DNA from: Acidicapsa dinghuensis
GTDB lineage: Bacteria; Acidobacteriota; Terriglobia; Terriglobales; Acidobacteriaceae
Reading direction: 5' to 3'
DNA: 64,000 nucleotides
Assembly (NCBI RefSeq): GCF_025685685.1
Contig: NZ_JAGSYH010000001.1
Location: 496,001-560,000 of the forward strand
This document shows positions 8,551 through 17,620 of this stretch, piece after piece. The translations under genes were made by a program, and so were the position numbers. Positions within the stretch are counted from its first letter, which is position 1; each line of letters begins with the position of its first letter. The notes beneath the pieces are model-generated. The model did no database searches and was not told the DNA's origin. It saw only the letters and a program-made list of their open reading frames with translations.

Positions 8551-9213
8551 ATGCGGCGTCTGATCGCCGCAGCGTTGTTGCTCTTCTGTGTTTGTGCTAT
8601 TTCCCCTGCGAATGCTGCTGCTCCGCCTACACCGACAGCTTTAGATCTCGCCAAACGCATTGACAGCCACTACAACAAGCTGCAATCGCTCAAAGCCGAC
8701 TTCACCGAGGAATTTAACGGCCTCGGCATGCACCGCAGCGAGTCGGGTACCATGTTGCTGCGCAAGCCGGGCCGCATGCGCTGGAACTATACGAGTACTC
8801 CGGGAAAAGTCTTTGTCCTCGACGGCAAATATGCCTGGTTCTACACGCCGGGCGTTCCCCAGGTGCAACGCCTCAAGGCCAGCGAACTGGACGATCTGCG
8901 TTCTCCGCTCCGCTTTCTGCTGGGCCATACCAAGATCGAGTCGGAGCTGGAGCAGCTCAATCTGGCTTCCAGTTCCGCTGGAACGCTTACACTTTCCGGC
9001 GTTCCCAGGGGACAGCAGAAACGAATTACCAAGGTAACAATCACTGCGGGCTCAGACGGCGCTATTCGCCGCCTCGAAATCGATGAGACCGACGGCGCTC
9101 AGACCATCTTCGACTTCTCGAACGAACAAACCAACCCCGCGCTACCCGAATCGGAATTCCACTTTAATCCGCCCGCGGGAATCCCCGTCGTGGATGCCCT
9201 GTCCCCTGTGTAA
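8551..9213 (+). CDS. lolA: LolA-like periplasmic lipoprotein carrier
   Basis: 220 residues. The signal peptide is about 1-22 (MRRLIAAALLLF...ANAA). The mature part follows the LolA pattern: ALDLAKRIDSHYNKLQSLKADFTEEF, SGTMLLRKPGRMRWNY, FVLDGKYAWFYTPGVPQVQR, LRFLLG and FDFSNEQTNPALPESEFHFNPPAG. LolA moves outer-membrane lipoproteins from the LolCDE ABC complex across the periplasm. No LolB or LolCDE lies nearby. It is only 35 bases behind the prepilin gene. Confidence 0.87.
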   Translation: MRRLIAAALLLFCVCAISPANAAAPPTPTALDLAKRIDSHYNKLQSLKADFTEEFNGLGMHRSESGTMLLRKPGRMRWNYTSTPGKVFVLDGKYAWFYTPGVPQVQRLKASELDDLRSPLRFLLGHTKIESELEQLNLASSSAGTLTLSGVPRGQQKRITKVTITAGSDGAIRRLEIDETDGAQTIFDFSNEQTNPALPESEFHFNPPAGIPVVDALSPV

Positions 9214-9219
9214 CCTTTT

Positions 9220-9241
9220 TATTCTTCAATCTTGAAGAATA
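9220..9241. terminator. AT-rich palindrome between convergent genes
   Basis: TATTCTTCAA and TTGAAGAATA form a 10-bp perfect inverted repeat around a 2-base centre, just 7 bases after the lolA stop. It is flanked by T-rich sequence on the left and A-rich sequence on the right, so it could end transcription from both sides. The remaining gap to 9439 is unusually AT-rich and holds no ORF. Confidence 0.5.
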
Positions 9242-9439
9242 AAACTCCTCGACTCATTGCTGCTGCTGAAAACAAAGAAGATAACCTCCGGGAGGGGGAG
9301 GGATATATTAATTTTCTGGTCGTAATCGAGTCTATAATTGTTTACTAATTATGTAATAAACGAGCCAACAACACCCTCGTCATCGACGCCGCTATAAGTA
9401 TGCGCCTTTGGGTCGCGATTATCGGCAAAAAGCAGCCAA

Positions 9440-10678
9440 TTACTCATACCGCAGAGCCTCGATGGGATCGAGATTCGCCGCGCGTATGGCTGGGATCATC
9501 CCGCTGACCAGCCCCGTCACCACCAGAATCCCGGTGGCCACGATCACTGCAGTTGGTGAAATCTTCAGATAGATATCCGCGTCGGTGGCGTTGGAAGCGA
9601 TGGCGCTGTAAAACGTGATTCGCCCAACCATTACGGAAACAAGCTCGGCCAGGGCGATACCGGCAATACCGCCAGCACCGGTAATGACAAATGCCTCGGC
9701 AAGAAACTGTATGAGAATGTGAGACTTCTGCGCCCCAAGCGCCTTCTCGACCCCGATTTCGCGCGTGCGCTGCTGCACGGCGACCAGCATGATGTTCATC
9801 AGACCGATGCCCGCTATGCCCAGTGTCAAGGCTCCGACAAGCGCTAGCAGCACCTGCAACGCGATCGAGAGAATGCGGAACTGGCTTAGCTGCTCCATCA
9901 GGTTGGCGACGAAAATCGCGTTGTGATCGGATGACTTGAAATGGTGCGCCATCGCCAGCGTCTCACGCAGGTGCCGTTCCACATCCTCGAAGTTTCCGGA
10001 GTAGTTCATCCAGATGCCGTCGAGATACTTTGTGCTCTTGATATCGCTCATGGTGCTGAAAGGAACATATATCTGGCGATTGTTGTCGCTGTCCCCCTCC
10101 TGCATCTTGGTATCGAGTACACCAATCACCGTAAACTGAATACCGTTCAGCCGAACCGGCTGACCGATGGGCCATTGGCCGGAGAACAGCTTGGTGCTCG
10201 ATTCTGATCCAATGACAGCGACGTGTGCACGTTGCTGCTCTTCCTGTCCATTGAAGAAGCGACCCTCAGATGTTGGTAGATGCAGAATGTCCTGCGCGTC
10301 CGGCAGCACGCCGGTAACGGTCCATGTATAGGTGTGCAGTTCATTCTGCACTGGAACATCTTTGTTGACCATGGGCGTGATGTGAATCAGCCCCGGCACG
10401 CCATTCCAGACCGTGTCTACGTCGTCCAGGGTGAACTGCACCTTGACGCCAGCCTTGTCGCCGCCAGCCTGCTCGCTCGTCCGGCCGGGAAAGACGCCCA
10501 TCAGGTGCGTGCCCCATTGAGAAAAGATGGCCTCAATTGCACGGCTAAAACCTGCGCCGTAGGCCAGAAGCAACACGACGGTTGCAATGCCCCAGGCCAT
10601 GCCCACGATCGTGATCATCGTGCGGCGCCGATTGTGCACCATCGCTTCCCATGCCTGGCTGAGGATGTCTTTCAACAT
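9440..10678 (-). CDS. MacB/FtsX-type ABC transporter permease
   Basis: 412 residues with the classical four-span MacB layout. The first membrane helix is at about 20-45 after MVHNRRRTMITIVGMAWGIATVV. A large periplasmic MacB_PCD domain spans about 50-260. Three C-terminal helices (about 275-400) contain the FtsX motif TREIGVEKALGAQKSHILIQFLAEA. It should work with an ATP-binding subunit, but none is in the window. It sits 11 bases behind a second permease of the same type, so the two may form a heterodimer. Substrate unknown. Confidence 0.88.
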   Translation of the reverse strand: MLKDILSQAWEAMVHNRRRTMITIVGMAWGIATVVLLLAYGAGFSRAIEAIFSQWGTHLMGVFPGRTSEQAGGDKAGVKVQFTLDDVDTVWNGVPGLIHITPMVNKDVPVQNELHTYTWTVTGVLPDAQDILHLPTSEGRFFNGQEEQQRAHVAVIGSESSTKLFSGQWPIGQPVRLNGIQFTVIGVLDTKMQEGDSDNNRQIYVPFSTMSDIKSTKYLDGIWMNYSGNFEDVERHLRETLAMAHHFKSSDHNAIFVANLMEQLSQFRILSIALQVLLALVGALTLGIAGIGLMNIMLVAVQQRTREIGVEKALGAQKSHILIQFLAEAFVITGAGGIAGIALAELVSVMVGRITFYSAIASNATDADIYLKISPTAVIVATGILVVTGLVSGMIPAIRAANLDPIEALRYE

Positions 10679-10689
10679 AGCTTTACTTC

Positions 10690-11943
10690 CTATTCCCGTC
10701 GCAATGCTTCTACCGGTTCAAGCCCAGCAGCCACGCTCGCCGGGTACACTCCAGCCACGATTCCGCTTGCCGCAAGCGAACCCATCGCCAGCGCCGCCGA
10801 CCACCACACCAGCTGCGGCGGATCGAAGCCCGGCATCTTGCCCGTAAGTAATGCCTGCAATATCCCCATGAATCCCGCAGAGAGGCCGATGCCGATTGCT
10901 CCGCTGACCGCGGTGAGAATCAGACCTTCCCAGAAAAACTGCGCGAGGATACTGCTTTTTGTCGCCCCGAGCGCTTTGCGAAGACCAATTTCGCGTGTCC
11001 GCTCGGTGACGGATACAAGCATGATGTTGATGATACCCACTGCTCCCAGTCCGAGAGTCACAATGCCGACGGAGCCCAGAAACACATCCATGGCGTCGAA
11101 AATCTTGCCGATCAGGCGGCTGGTGTGGATCGTATCCCACTCGTCAAACGCGTCCTTGTTTGTCGGGTCGAATCCGTGGTTGCGCCCAATCACCTTATGT
11201 ACCGCCGCCAGCGCATCCACATCATCGCTTCTTTTCGCCGGCTGATATTGGATCGAGGTCAGGGCATCCAGCGGAATGTTGTCACCTTTCATCGCAAAGA
11301 GCTGCTGCATGGTGGTTAGCGGAATGTAAATCTTCTGGTCGTCAGAGTCATTGTTGCCGCGCCCAACCGTGCCGACGCTCCCCACCACGGTAAACGCCGT
11401 GTCATTGATGGTGATGGTCTGGCCGAGAAGCGGATGGCCGGGAAAGAGCAGATGCGCCGTTTTCAGCCCGAGAACAGCCACACGCCTGCGCTGCGCCAGG
11501 TCCGCTGCATCGAGAAATCTGCCCTCCTCTATCGGCACAAAACGCACATCGGTAAAGTTCGGCTCGACACCCCACACCTGCGAAGAAGTGTTCGACCACT
11601 CGCTAACTTCATATAGATCCTGACGATTGAGCGTGGCCGTCACGGAGCGCAGCTCAGGTAGCTGGCGCATCTCAGCCTCATCCTCGGGAGTGAGCTTGTA
11701 CGGCCGCATGCCGGTGTGCTGCCCAGAAACCGCAGGCACAGTGGCGCTCCACATCATGATGACGTCATTGCCGATGCTGGCCAGGTTGCGCTCTTGTCCG
11801 GAGCGGAATCCCTCGCCAAGGCCCACAAGCACCAGCAGCGACCCCACCCCCCACGCGATCCCGAACATGGTCAGGAAGGTGCGCAGTTTATTGGCCATCA
11901 TGGCGCGAAAGACTTCACCGAGGATGTCGCCAAAGTTCTGCAT
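10690..11943 (-). CDS. MacB/FtsX-type ABC transporter permease
   Basis: 417 residues, a paralogue of the following gene. An N-terminal helix follows MMANKLRTFLTMFGIAWGVGSLLVLVG. A periplasmic MacB_PCD domain comes next, then TREIGLRKALGATKSSILAQFFWEGL and three C-terminal helices, ending GLEPVEALRRE. It is the first gene of a two-permease unit. No adjacent ATPase or membrane-fusion protein is present, which is unusual for MacB systems. A 165-base spacer containing a hairpin separates it from the upstream dehydrogenase-like gene. Exporter or lipoprotein-release roles are both possible. Confidence 0.88.
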   Translation of the reverse strand: MQNFGDILGEVFRAMMANKLRTFLTMFGIAWGVGSLLVLVGLGEGFRSGQERNLASIGNDVIMMWSATVPAVSGQHTGMRPYKLTPEDEAEMRQLPELRSVTATLNRQDLYEVSEWSNTSSQVWGVEPNFTDVRFVPIEEGRFLDAADLAQRRRVAVLGLKTAHLLFPGHPLLGQTITINDTAFTVVGSVGTVGRGNNDSDDQKIYIPLTTMQQLFAMKGDNIPLDALTSIQYQPAKRSDDVDALAAVHKVIGRNHGFDPTNKDAFDEWDTIHTSRLIGKIFDAMDVFLGSVGIVTLGLGAVGIINIMLVSVTERTREIGLRKALGATKSSILAQFFWEGLILTAVSGAIGIGLSAGFMGILQALLTGKMPGFDPPQLVWWSAALAMGSLAASGIVAGVYPASVAAGLEPVEALRRE

Positions 11944-12074
11944 CGGAAGAGAGCGGGCGCAGCTTCGCCCTGATTTTGCCCTGACTATCGGTACGCAGGC
12001 TGAGAGCAGGCAGTTCCCGGTTTATGTGCGCTGCCATCTGCTGAGGTTTGGACGTTTTAGCAGGAGCAACCGTC

Positions 12075-12097
12075 TGCTGGTTTCAATAAAACCAGCA
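12075..12097 (-). terminator. 9-bp hairpin downstream of dehydrogenase-like gene
   Basis: TGCTGGTTT (12075-12083) pairs perfectly with AAACCAGCA (12089-12097) around a 5-base loop, 11 bases beyond the stop of the gene at 12109. No T-run follows on the minus strand. It may partly separate the upstream genes from the permease pair. Confidence 0.45.
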
Positions 12098-12108
12098 CGG
12101 AAGGCAGC

Positions 12109-12672
12109 TTACACGGCGCTGGAATCGAGGCTGATTATTGGACTGTACCCAAGCTGCTGCCAGAATCCCTCGACCAGCTTCTGTGCCGATTCGGTTGTCT
12201 GCGCGGTGAACACAACTGGGATGCCGGCTCCATGGGTTTCCTGCGCAAGCACGGTTGCGTCTACGTGTACCGCGACGCACTGGCCGGGCCGATAGGTACA
12301 CGAGGCCAGATCGGCGATAGAGAGATTCGTTGTCGGAGTCAGCAAAACGGTCTTCGGCGGAGCCATGCGGTCGAGCAGGCTGAAGATTTCGAGCTTTGAC
12401 TCAAGCTCATCGGGCACACAGTCCACCGCAAGATCGGCTTCGCGAACAGCTTCTTCGATAGACCGCGCGAACGTTACACGAGGCATGGCTTCTGGTCCGA
12501 GCGACTGGCGAAGATCTTCCTGCGCATGCCGCAGGCTGGCGGGCATGACGTCTTCGAGAATCACGCGAAAACCTGCGCTGGCCGCACGATGCGCCAGACG
12601 GCGTCCGAGCGATCCGGCTCCGAGAATAGCGAGAGTTGTTTCTGCAGGGATCAAAACGAATGAAGGGATCAA
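12109..12672 (-). CDS. single-domain 3-hydroxyacyl-CoA dehydrogenase-like NAD-binding protein
   Basis: 187 residues. A Rossmann fold opens with LAILGAGSLGRRLA (dinucleotide-binding GxGxxG), continues through VILEDV (the acidic end of beta-2) and ADLAVDCVPDELESKLEIFSLLD, and ends about where the NAD domain of 3-hydroxyacyl-CoA dehydrogenases stops. The C-terminal 3HCDH domain is absent, and the usual HFFNP catalytic segment reads VHVDAT. True dehydrogenase activity is therefore doubtful. The frame begins at a TTG; no ATG precedes the Rossmann loop. Same strand as its neighbours, 43 bases behind the 60-residue gene. Confidence 0.72.
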   Translation of the reverse strand: MIPSFVLIPAETTLAILGAGSLGRRLAHRAASAGFRVILEDVMPASLRHAQEDLRQSLGPEAMPRVTFARSIEEAVREADLAVDCVPDELESKLEIFSLLDRMAPPKTVLLTPTTNLSIADLASCTYRPGQCVAVHVDATVLAQETHGAGIPVVFTAQTTESAQKLVEGFWQQLGYSPIISLDSSAV

Positions 12673-12715
12673 ATGGACGAGGCCCGAAAGCCGAAGTTCC
12701 GGGCCTGAGTCAGAT

Positions 12716-12898
12716 TTACTTGGCGGCCAGGGCGTTCAGCACATCCTGGGCGTTGGGTTTCGAGGACGCGAGGTGAGCCGAAACCTTCGCCCGCTCCTCG
12801 TCATCGAGCGTCGCCACGCCCGTCAAAATCCGGCGCAGCGTCACCGAAACATCGTCAATGTAGTTCATCAGGCGGATGGCTTCTCCGGAAAGCGGCAT
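12716..12898 (-). CDS. small conserved-looking protein, 60 residues
   Basis: Not recognised. It is a short acidic/basic balanced helical protein (opening MPLSGEAIRLMNYIDDVS, middle TLRRILTG, DDEERAKVSAHLAS) with no cysteine, signal or membrane segment. GTGAGG precedes the ATG by 8 bases, and the gene lies on the same strand as GH39 upstream and the dehydrogenase-like gene downstream. These points favour a real gene. Confidence 0.6.
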   Translation of the reverse strand: MPLSGEAIRLMNYIDDVSVTLRRILTGVATLDDEERAKVSAHLASSKPNAQDVLNALAAK

Positions 12899-12973
12899 GG
12901 GGTGTACCTCACGTAGGAATCGAAACTGTCTCCAGCAATTCTCTGCGTTCAGGGTCTGGGGTGTAAAGGCGGC

Positions 12974-14635
12974 CTACCGGCTCAATCGAATGAGAGTCAC
13001 GCCCTGCCGTGGCAGGGTTATCTCTACCGCAGCGTTTCCCTCCTGAATCTGCATCGCATGCGGAGCTGAAATTCGTTCAAGGCCTCCGGCTTCTTCGAAC
13101 TTCTTCTGCTGTTCGGGCGTTGGTTGCGCGGGGCTGCCCATCGACTGCCACACCGTGTAGGCGTTGCTGTGGTTCTTATCCATGCGGAACTCTTCTTCCT
13201 GTACCGATCCATTTCCAAGGCCCGCTATCTTCAGCGTTACCCGAGGGTCTGGAGCCAGTACATCATCATCGGCGTAGTTCCATACAAGAATGCTGACCTC
13301 GTTCCCCTGCCGCGTCGCGATGGCGTCGATATCGCCAGCGCCGGTTGCGTCACCTTGCAGCATGTCGTCGAGTGAGAGTGCTCCTGAGCTTTCAACCTGC
13401 ACCTGCTCGCCGCCGAGCATGCCCATCATGCGGAAGACATTGAGTACCGGCTTGTCGACACCGTTAGTGGCAAGTTCGCGGAACCCGGCAAAGTAAGGTT
13501 GATTTTCAAATTCGAAGGCCCATGTCACCGTACCTTGCACATGCACGTCATATCGGCGGGCAAGCTCTGCAATGCGTGCCATCACCTCCGCTTCGCTTAC
13601 TCCGTACAGAGCACCATTGCGGTAGCCATTGGCTGCTCCCTGGCATGCCGCGCAGCCCTCCGGATCGTTTTCGCCAAGGATGATCGGGGTATTCTTCCAT
13701 TCGGGATAGGAGGCGACGACCTTCATCCCTCGCTCGACTGCGCGGAGTTGAAAGCCGATATCCATACGCACATGGCCATCTACCGTGGACGGACGTCCCT
13801 TGGGATGGAAGCTGATGAAATCAAGTGGAGCTCCGGTTGCACCGGTTGCTGCATTCTTTCCGTGCGCACAGTGCTCAAGGAACTGACGCAGGAAGGTCTC
13901 GGCATGGCTTGAGGCAACGCCCGTCGACTCAGGACCGCCGATTTTTGCGTTGGGCAGCGCCTCGCGAATTGCTGCTGAAGTGACATCGTAAAGCCGGTCA
14001 TACTCCTCGGCTGTGCCATACCAATAGGGGATATCCGGTTCGTTCCAGACCTCCCACAGCCAGCCATCGACAGCGCTGCCATAGCGCTGCTTCATGTGCT
14101 CGGCATAGGCTCGCACCAGCGCTCCCCATTTGGCATAGTCCTTCGGCGGGTAGGTCCATCCCGTGAAGATATCGCCTTTGGGAAAAGTATGCCGATAGGG
14201 TTCGGGATGCGTTGAGAGTGCCTCGGGCATGAAGCCTATTTCAACCAGTGGCCGCACGTGCGCGGCGGCGAACGCGTCGAAAATGCGATCTGTAATCGTC
14301 CAGTTATAGACCGGCGTGCCGTCGGCCTTCTCGGTATAGACATTGGTCGATCCCCACTTGAGCGAACCGTCGCCATCGCCTGTCGTGAAGAGATTGTGCG
14401 TGCGGAAATAGACCGGTGCCGGACTCAGCTCACCAAGCTCGCGCAGGAGCTTCTGTCCGTTCGGCGCATACGTGTAGTTGGGTTCGTCCGCGCCGAAGTA
14501 AGTCCAGATCCGATCGTAAGGGCCGATTGTGTGGCCGGCTTCAACACGAATCGCGACCGGCCTCTGCGCCAACCCTGCCCCAGCACTGAAACATGCCAAT
14601 CCAAACACGACAATCAATTTGATTTTCCGCAGCAT
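12974..14635 (-). CDS. secreted GH39-family glycosidase (beta-xylosidase-like)
   Basis: 553 residues with a signal peptide (about 1-23, ending GAGLAQ). The (beta/alpha)8 barrel has the GH39 acid/base in WEVWNEPD (Glu199) and a candidate nucleophile in PIILGEND (Glu322). HNLFTTGDGDGSLKWGS and WTITDRIFDAF are also typical of GH39. A C-terminal beta-sandwich (about 400-553) is usual for the family. It would release xylose or related sugars from plant or microbial polysaccharide in the periplasm or outside. The sequence GENDPEGCAACQG around the nucleophile is Cys-containing and unusual, so substrate is uncertain. Confidence 0.87.
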   Translation of the reverse strand: MLRKIKLIVVFGLACFSAGAGLAQRPVAIRVEAGHTIGPYDRIWTYFGADEPNYTYAPNGQKLLRELGELSPAPVYFRTHNLFTTGDGDGSLKWGSTNVYTEKADGTPVYNWTITDRIFDAFAAAHVRPLVEIGFMPEALSTHPEPYRHTFPKGDIFTGWTYPPKDYAKWGALVRAYAEHMKQRYGSAVDGWLWEVWNEPDIPYWYGTAEEYDRLYDVTSAAIREALPNAKIGGPESTGVASSHAETFLRQFLEHCAHGKNAATGATGAPLDFISFHPKGRPSTVDGHVRMDIGFQLRAVERGMKVVASYPEWKNTPIILGENDPEGCAACQGAANGYRNGALYGVSEAEVMARIAELARRYDVHVQGTVTWAFEFENQPYFAGFRELATNGVDKPVLNVFRMMGMLGGEQVQVESSGALSLDDMLQGDATGAGDIDAIATRQGNEVSILVWNYADDDVLAPDPRVTLKIAGLGNGSVQEEEFRMDKNHSNAYTVWQSMGSPAQPTPEQQKKFEEAGGLERISAPHAMQIQEGNAAVEITLPRQGVTLIRLSR

Positions 14636-14689
14636 CCGCCCCTCGAATCACTTCCCATTGTTCAGGACGGATGGTACAGCACCCAGGGC

Positions 14690-15256
14690 TCACACGATGT
14701 TATTGATCGTCTTACGAAATAAAATCGCTCCTGGCTCTTCGCCTGCGCCAGCGGAAACGAAACCGCACTTTTCGAGCACGCGTACCGATCCATATAGGGA
14801 TGGAAAAGTTTGCGCCACAAACGCGTGAATCGCTCTCTGCATCCGCAGCCAGGGCATCATGGCCATCACTGCCTCTGCGGCGAATCCCTGTCGCTGCCAG
14901 CTCGGCAACACACCGTAGCCCAGTTCTGCCTCTCCGGTCTCCGGTTTAGGGAAGGTACAGCCAAACGTTCCGATCAGAACGCGCCCTGTTCCGCGTCGCA
15001 ACAGCAGATACCGGCACCATCCCACTGCATCCGGATGCTCGGCGATCAGCTTCAGCAGGTAGTCCACGACATGCGGCTCCCAGTGCTCGGGCGGCCACTC
15101 TTCCGGCACACTTGCATCGAGAACTGCGCTGAGTTCCTTTCGCGCATGCGGCCCTTCGTCCATCTGACAGAGCAATGACTCCCGTGTCACGGGCACAAGA
15201 TCCATGCGCTCGCTACGGATCACATCCGGAAATGCTTCTTTTAAATTTTTCAGCAT
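14690..15256 (-). CDS. GNAT-family N-acetyltransferase (RimJ/RimL type)
   Basis: 188 residues from the ATG at 15256, which follows GAAGGAAC; the frame extends to a GTG at 15316. SERMDLVPVTRESL opens the fold as in RimL-like enzymes. GEAELGYGVLPSWQRQGFAAEAV carries the acetyl-CoA pyrophosphate loop (Q-R-Q-G-F-A), and VLEKCGFV is the usual end of the fold. It transfers an acetyl group from acetyl-CoA to an amine; the acceptor is unknown. It ends 54 bases before the GH39 start, on the same strand. Confidence 0.85.
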   Translation of the reverse strand: MLKNLKEAFPDVIRSERMDLVPVTRESLLCQMDEGPHARKELSAVLDASVPEEWPPEHWEPHVVDYLLKLIAEHPDAVGWCRYLLLRRGTGRVLIGTFGCTFPKPETGEAELGYGVLPSWQRQGFAAEAVMAMMPWLRMQRAIHAFVAQTFPSLYGSVRVLEKCGFVSAGAGEEPGAILFRKTINNIV

Positions 15257-15447
15257 TGGATTCGCTTGTTCCTTCTGTGTAACTCGCAATGCGTTGCTCT
15301 TATGAGAAGAGCTCACATAGCATCGACAGCCTATTCAAGACAGAGTGTGGTGACGCGCCATCACAAACAGCTCAAAGCGTGCAGTATCTGAGAACCGACA
15401 TCAGCGGATGGCGATCATAGGCGACGGCCCAATAGTAGCATGTTGCC

Positions 15448-16158
15448 ATGTTTGCAAACGCAAGCCATGCCGTTGTTCGTTTCATAGCCGCCATCTCAGT
15501 AATGCTTCTATTGGTTACAACAGGCCGTGCCTATCAGGATTTTGTCTCGAGCTATAAAGGCCTTCCCTACAATGACAGCCGCGTTCAAAGCGGTCCGCAA
15601 ATCATTCCCGGCCGTGTGCAGTGTGCGTACTACGATCTCGGCGGCGAAGGCATCGCCTACCACGATACGACTCCCAAGAATGAAGGCAGCGGTGGCCTCA
15701 ACCCCGCTGATGGAACCTATCTCAACGAATTTCGAATGCAGGAGGCAGTCGATACGTCCTACACCAAGTTTCATGACGCTATCGATAACAATCCGTATGA
15801 CAAGGTCACTCCTGAGCTCAATCAACTCTACGTCGGCTGGACACAACCCGGTGAGTGGTTCAACATCACAGTGAATGCGGCCCACACCGGCTCTTACAGC
15901 GCCGACTTGCTCTACACATCCAATCGCGGAGGCACCATTTCTATCGATGTGAACGGGCGCGACGTGACCGGACCAATTGCGATTCAATCTACCTATGATG
16001 CACGCGATCCTATCGCCTGGCGGCAATGGCATCACTGGAACGTGATGAAAAATCTAACGCACATTCCGTTGAAAAAGGGGAGGAATGTGCTGACCGTTCA
16101 CATTCTTACCGAAGGCAACATGAATTTTGCTTATTTCGATTTCAAGCCGTCACAGTAA
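15448..16158 (+). CDS. secreted carbohydrate-binding-like protein
   Basis: 236 residues. The signal peptide (about 1-28) ends TTGRA. The mature protein resembles family 6/35 carbohydrate-binding modules often appended to glycosidases: RVQCAYYDLGGEGIAYHDTTPKN, VGWTQPGEWFNITVNAAHTGSYSADLLYTS, SIDVNGRDVTGPI and RNVLTVHILTEGNMNFAYFDF. Here it stands alone without a catalytic domain. It is probably periplasmic or extracellular. It is transcribed away from the GH39/GNAT pair and may act with GH39, which is inference. Confidence 0.7.
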   Translation: MFANASHAVVRFIAAISVMLLLVTTGRAYQDFVSSYKGLPYNDSRVQSGPQIIPGRVQCAYYDLGGEGIAYHDTTPKNEGSGGLNPADGTYLNEFRMQEAVDTSYTKFHDAIDNNPYDKVTPELNQLYVGWTQPGEWFNITVNAAHTGSYSADLLYTSNRGGTISIDVNGRDVTGPIAIQSTYDARDPIAWRQWHHWNVMKNLTHIPLKKGRNVLTVHILTEGNMNFAYFDFKPSQ

Positions 16159-16174
16159 TCTGCTGTCGCGCACG

Positions 16175-17554
16175 TTAACTGGAGCGACCAAGAAATATCT
16201 GGATCAGCAACCAGATATTCAGGCCAGCAATGACAAAAGCGACGATCCACGCCATCCACCTAAGCCACGCCGCATTTGCAAACTCGCCCATCTTCTTCCG
16301 ATCGCTTGTGAAGGCCACCAGCGGAAAGACAGCAAAGCTCAACTGCATGCTCAGCACAACCTGGCTGAAGATGAGCAGTTTCGCCGTGCCATGCTCACCG
16401 TAAAATGCAACCACGATCACCGTGGGGATAATCGCAGCCAGCCGCGTAATCAGACGCCGCTGCCATCGCGGTAAACGGATGTTCAGAAAGCCTTCCATCA
16501 CTACTTGACCGGCGAGCGTGCCGGTGAGTGTGGAGTTCTGACCAGAGGCAAGCAGCGCAATCGCAAAGACTGCGCTTGCACCCGTTATACCCAAAAGTGG
16601 CGACATCAAGCGATAGGCATCTTCGATCTCAGCAACTTCATAATGCCCGTTGCGATGAAATACCGCCGCGGCCACGACAAGAATTGCCGCGTTCACAAAT
16701 AACGCCATGGTCAGCGCTCCGGCGGAGTCCCAATTGGCAAAGCGGATCGCCTCACGCTTCCCTTCCGGCGTGCGCTGATAGTCGCGCGACTGCACAATCG
16801 AAGAATGCAGATAGAGATTGTGCGGCATCACGGTTGCGCCAAGGATGCCGATGCCGATGTACAGCATCTCCGGGTTGGTTACAAGCGACGTTTGCGGCAC
16901 GAGCAGGTTACGCAGGATGGGAGCGAACTCAGGCCGTGATAGCACGATCTCGATGCCAAACAATGCTGCGATTGTTCCGATCAGTACGATGACAAATGCT
17001 TCAAGATAGCGGAACCCACGACGCTCCAGCAGCAGCACCAGCATGACATCGAGGCTGGTAATGAGAACTCCGGCAAGCAGCGGTATGTGGAAGAGGAGCT
17101 GCAGAGCGATTGCCGATCCAACGACTTCAGCGAGATCGCAGGCCGCGATGGCGATTTCGGCAAGAAACCACAAACCATAAGCCACCGGTTTCGAAGTATG
17201 TGCCCGGCAGGCCTGAGCCAGATCCTGCTCTGCCGCGATACCCAGCTTCACCGACAGGCTCTGCAGTAGGATCGCCATCAGATTCGACAGCATAATGACG
17301 AAGAGCAGCGTGTAGCCATACCGCGATCCGGCTGCGAGATCGGTCGCCCAATTGCCGGGGTCCATGTATCCCACGGCGACCAGAAAACCCGGCCCGACAA
17401 ACCCCAGCACCCGCCGCCAAAGCTGCGACGAGGTCGAGACGCGAACCGTCGAGTGAATATCCGGCATCGATGGCCGGTACACTTCACCTCTCGGATTCAC
17501 AGCAGTGCTGGAAATTTGGGTCGCCATAGGGGTATGCGCCGGGGAGGATCCCAT
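16175..17554 (-). CDS. mntH: Nramp-family divalent metal transporter
   Basis: 459 residues with about 11 membrane spans. The Nramp signature is clear: GYMDPGNWATDLAAGSRYGYTLLFVIMLSN (metal-binding DPGN in helix 1) and GATVMPHNLYLHSSIVQSR (helix 6 MPH). It imports Mn2+ or Fe2+ with protons. A DtxR/MntR regulator lies 66 bases upstream on the same strand, with an inverted repeat between them, so metal-dependent repression is likely. Two ATG codons, 17554 and 17527, are possible; neither has a clear ribosome-binding site. Confidence 0.92.
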   Translation of the reverse strand: MGSSPAHTPMATQISSTAVNPRGEVYRPSMPDIHSTVRVSTSSQLWRRVLGFVGPGFLVAVGYMDPGNWATDLAAGSRYGYTLLFVIMLSNLMAILLQSLSVKLGIAAEQDLAQACRAHTSKPVAYGLWFLAEIAIAACDLAEVVGSAIALQLLFHIPLLAGVLITSLDVMLVLLLERRGFRYLEAFVIVLIGTIAALFGIEIVLSRPEFAPILRNLLVPQTSLVTNPEMLYIGIGILGATVMPHNLYLHSSIVQSRDYQRTPEGKREAIRFANWDSAGALTMALFVNAAILVVAAAVFHRNGHYEVAEIEDAYRLMSPLLGITGASAVFAIALLASGQNSTLTGTLAGQVVMEGFLNIRLPRWQRRLITRLAAIIPTVIVVAFYGEHGTAKLLIFSQVVLSMQLSFAVFPLVAFTSDRKKMGEFANAAWLRWMAWIVAFVIAGLNIWLLIQIFLGRSS

Positions 17555-17577
17555 TAGCGACAGTATGCCATAGGAAG

Positions 17578-17591
17578 TTAACTATGGTTAA
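17578..17591. promoter_or_regulatory. inverted repeat upstream of mntH, candidate MntR operator
   Basis: TTAAC-TATG-GTTAA is a perfect 5-bp inverted repeat, overlapped by a second one, CCATA (17568-17572) with TATGG (17583-17587). It lies 24 bases before the mntH start, where an operator for the neighbouring DtxR-family repressor would be expected. The match to a known consensus was not established. Confidence 0.4.
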
Positions 17592-17620
17592 TGAATTTTC
17601 CTTTTATTGTGTTTATGACA

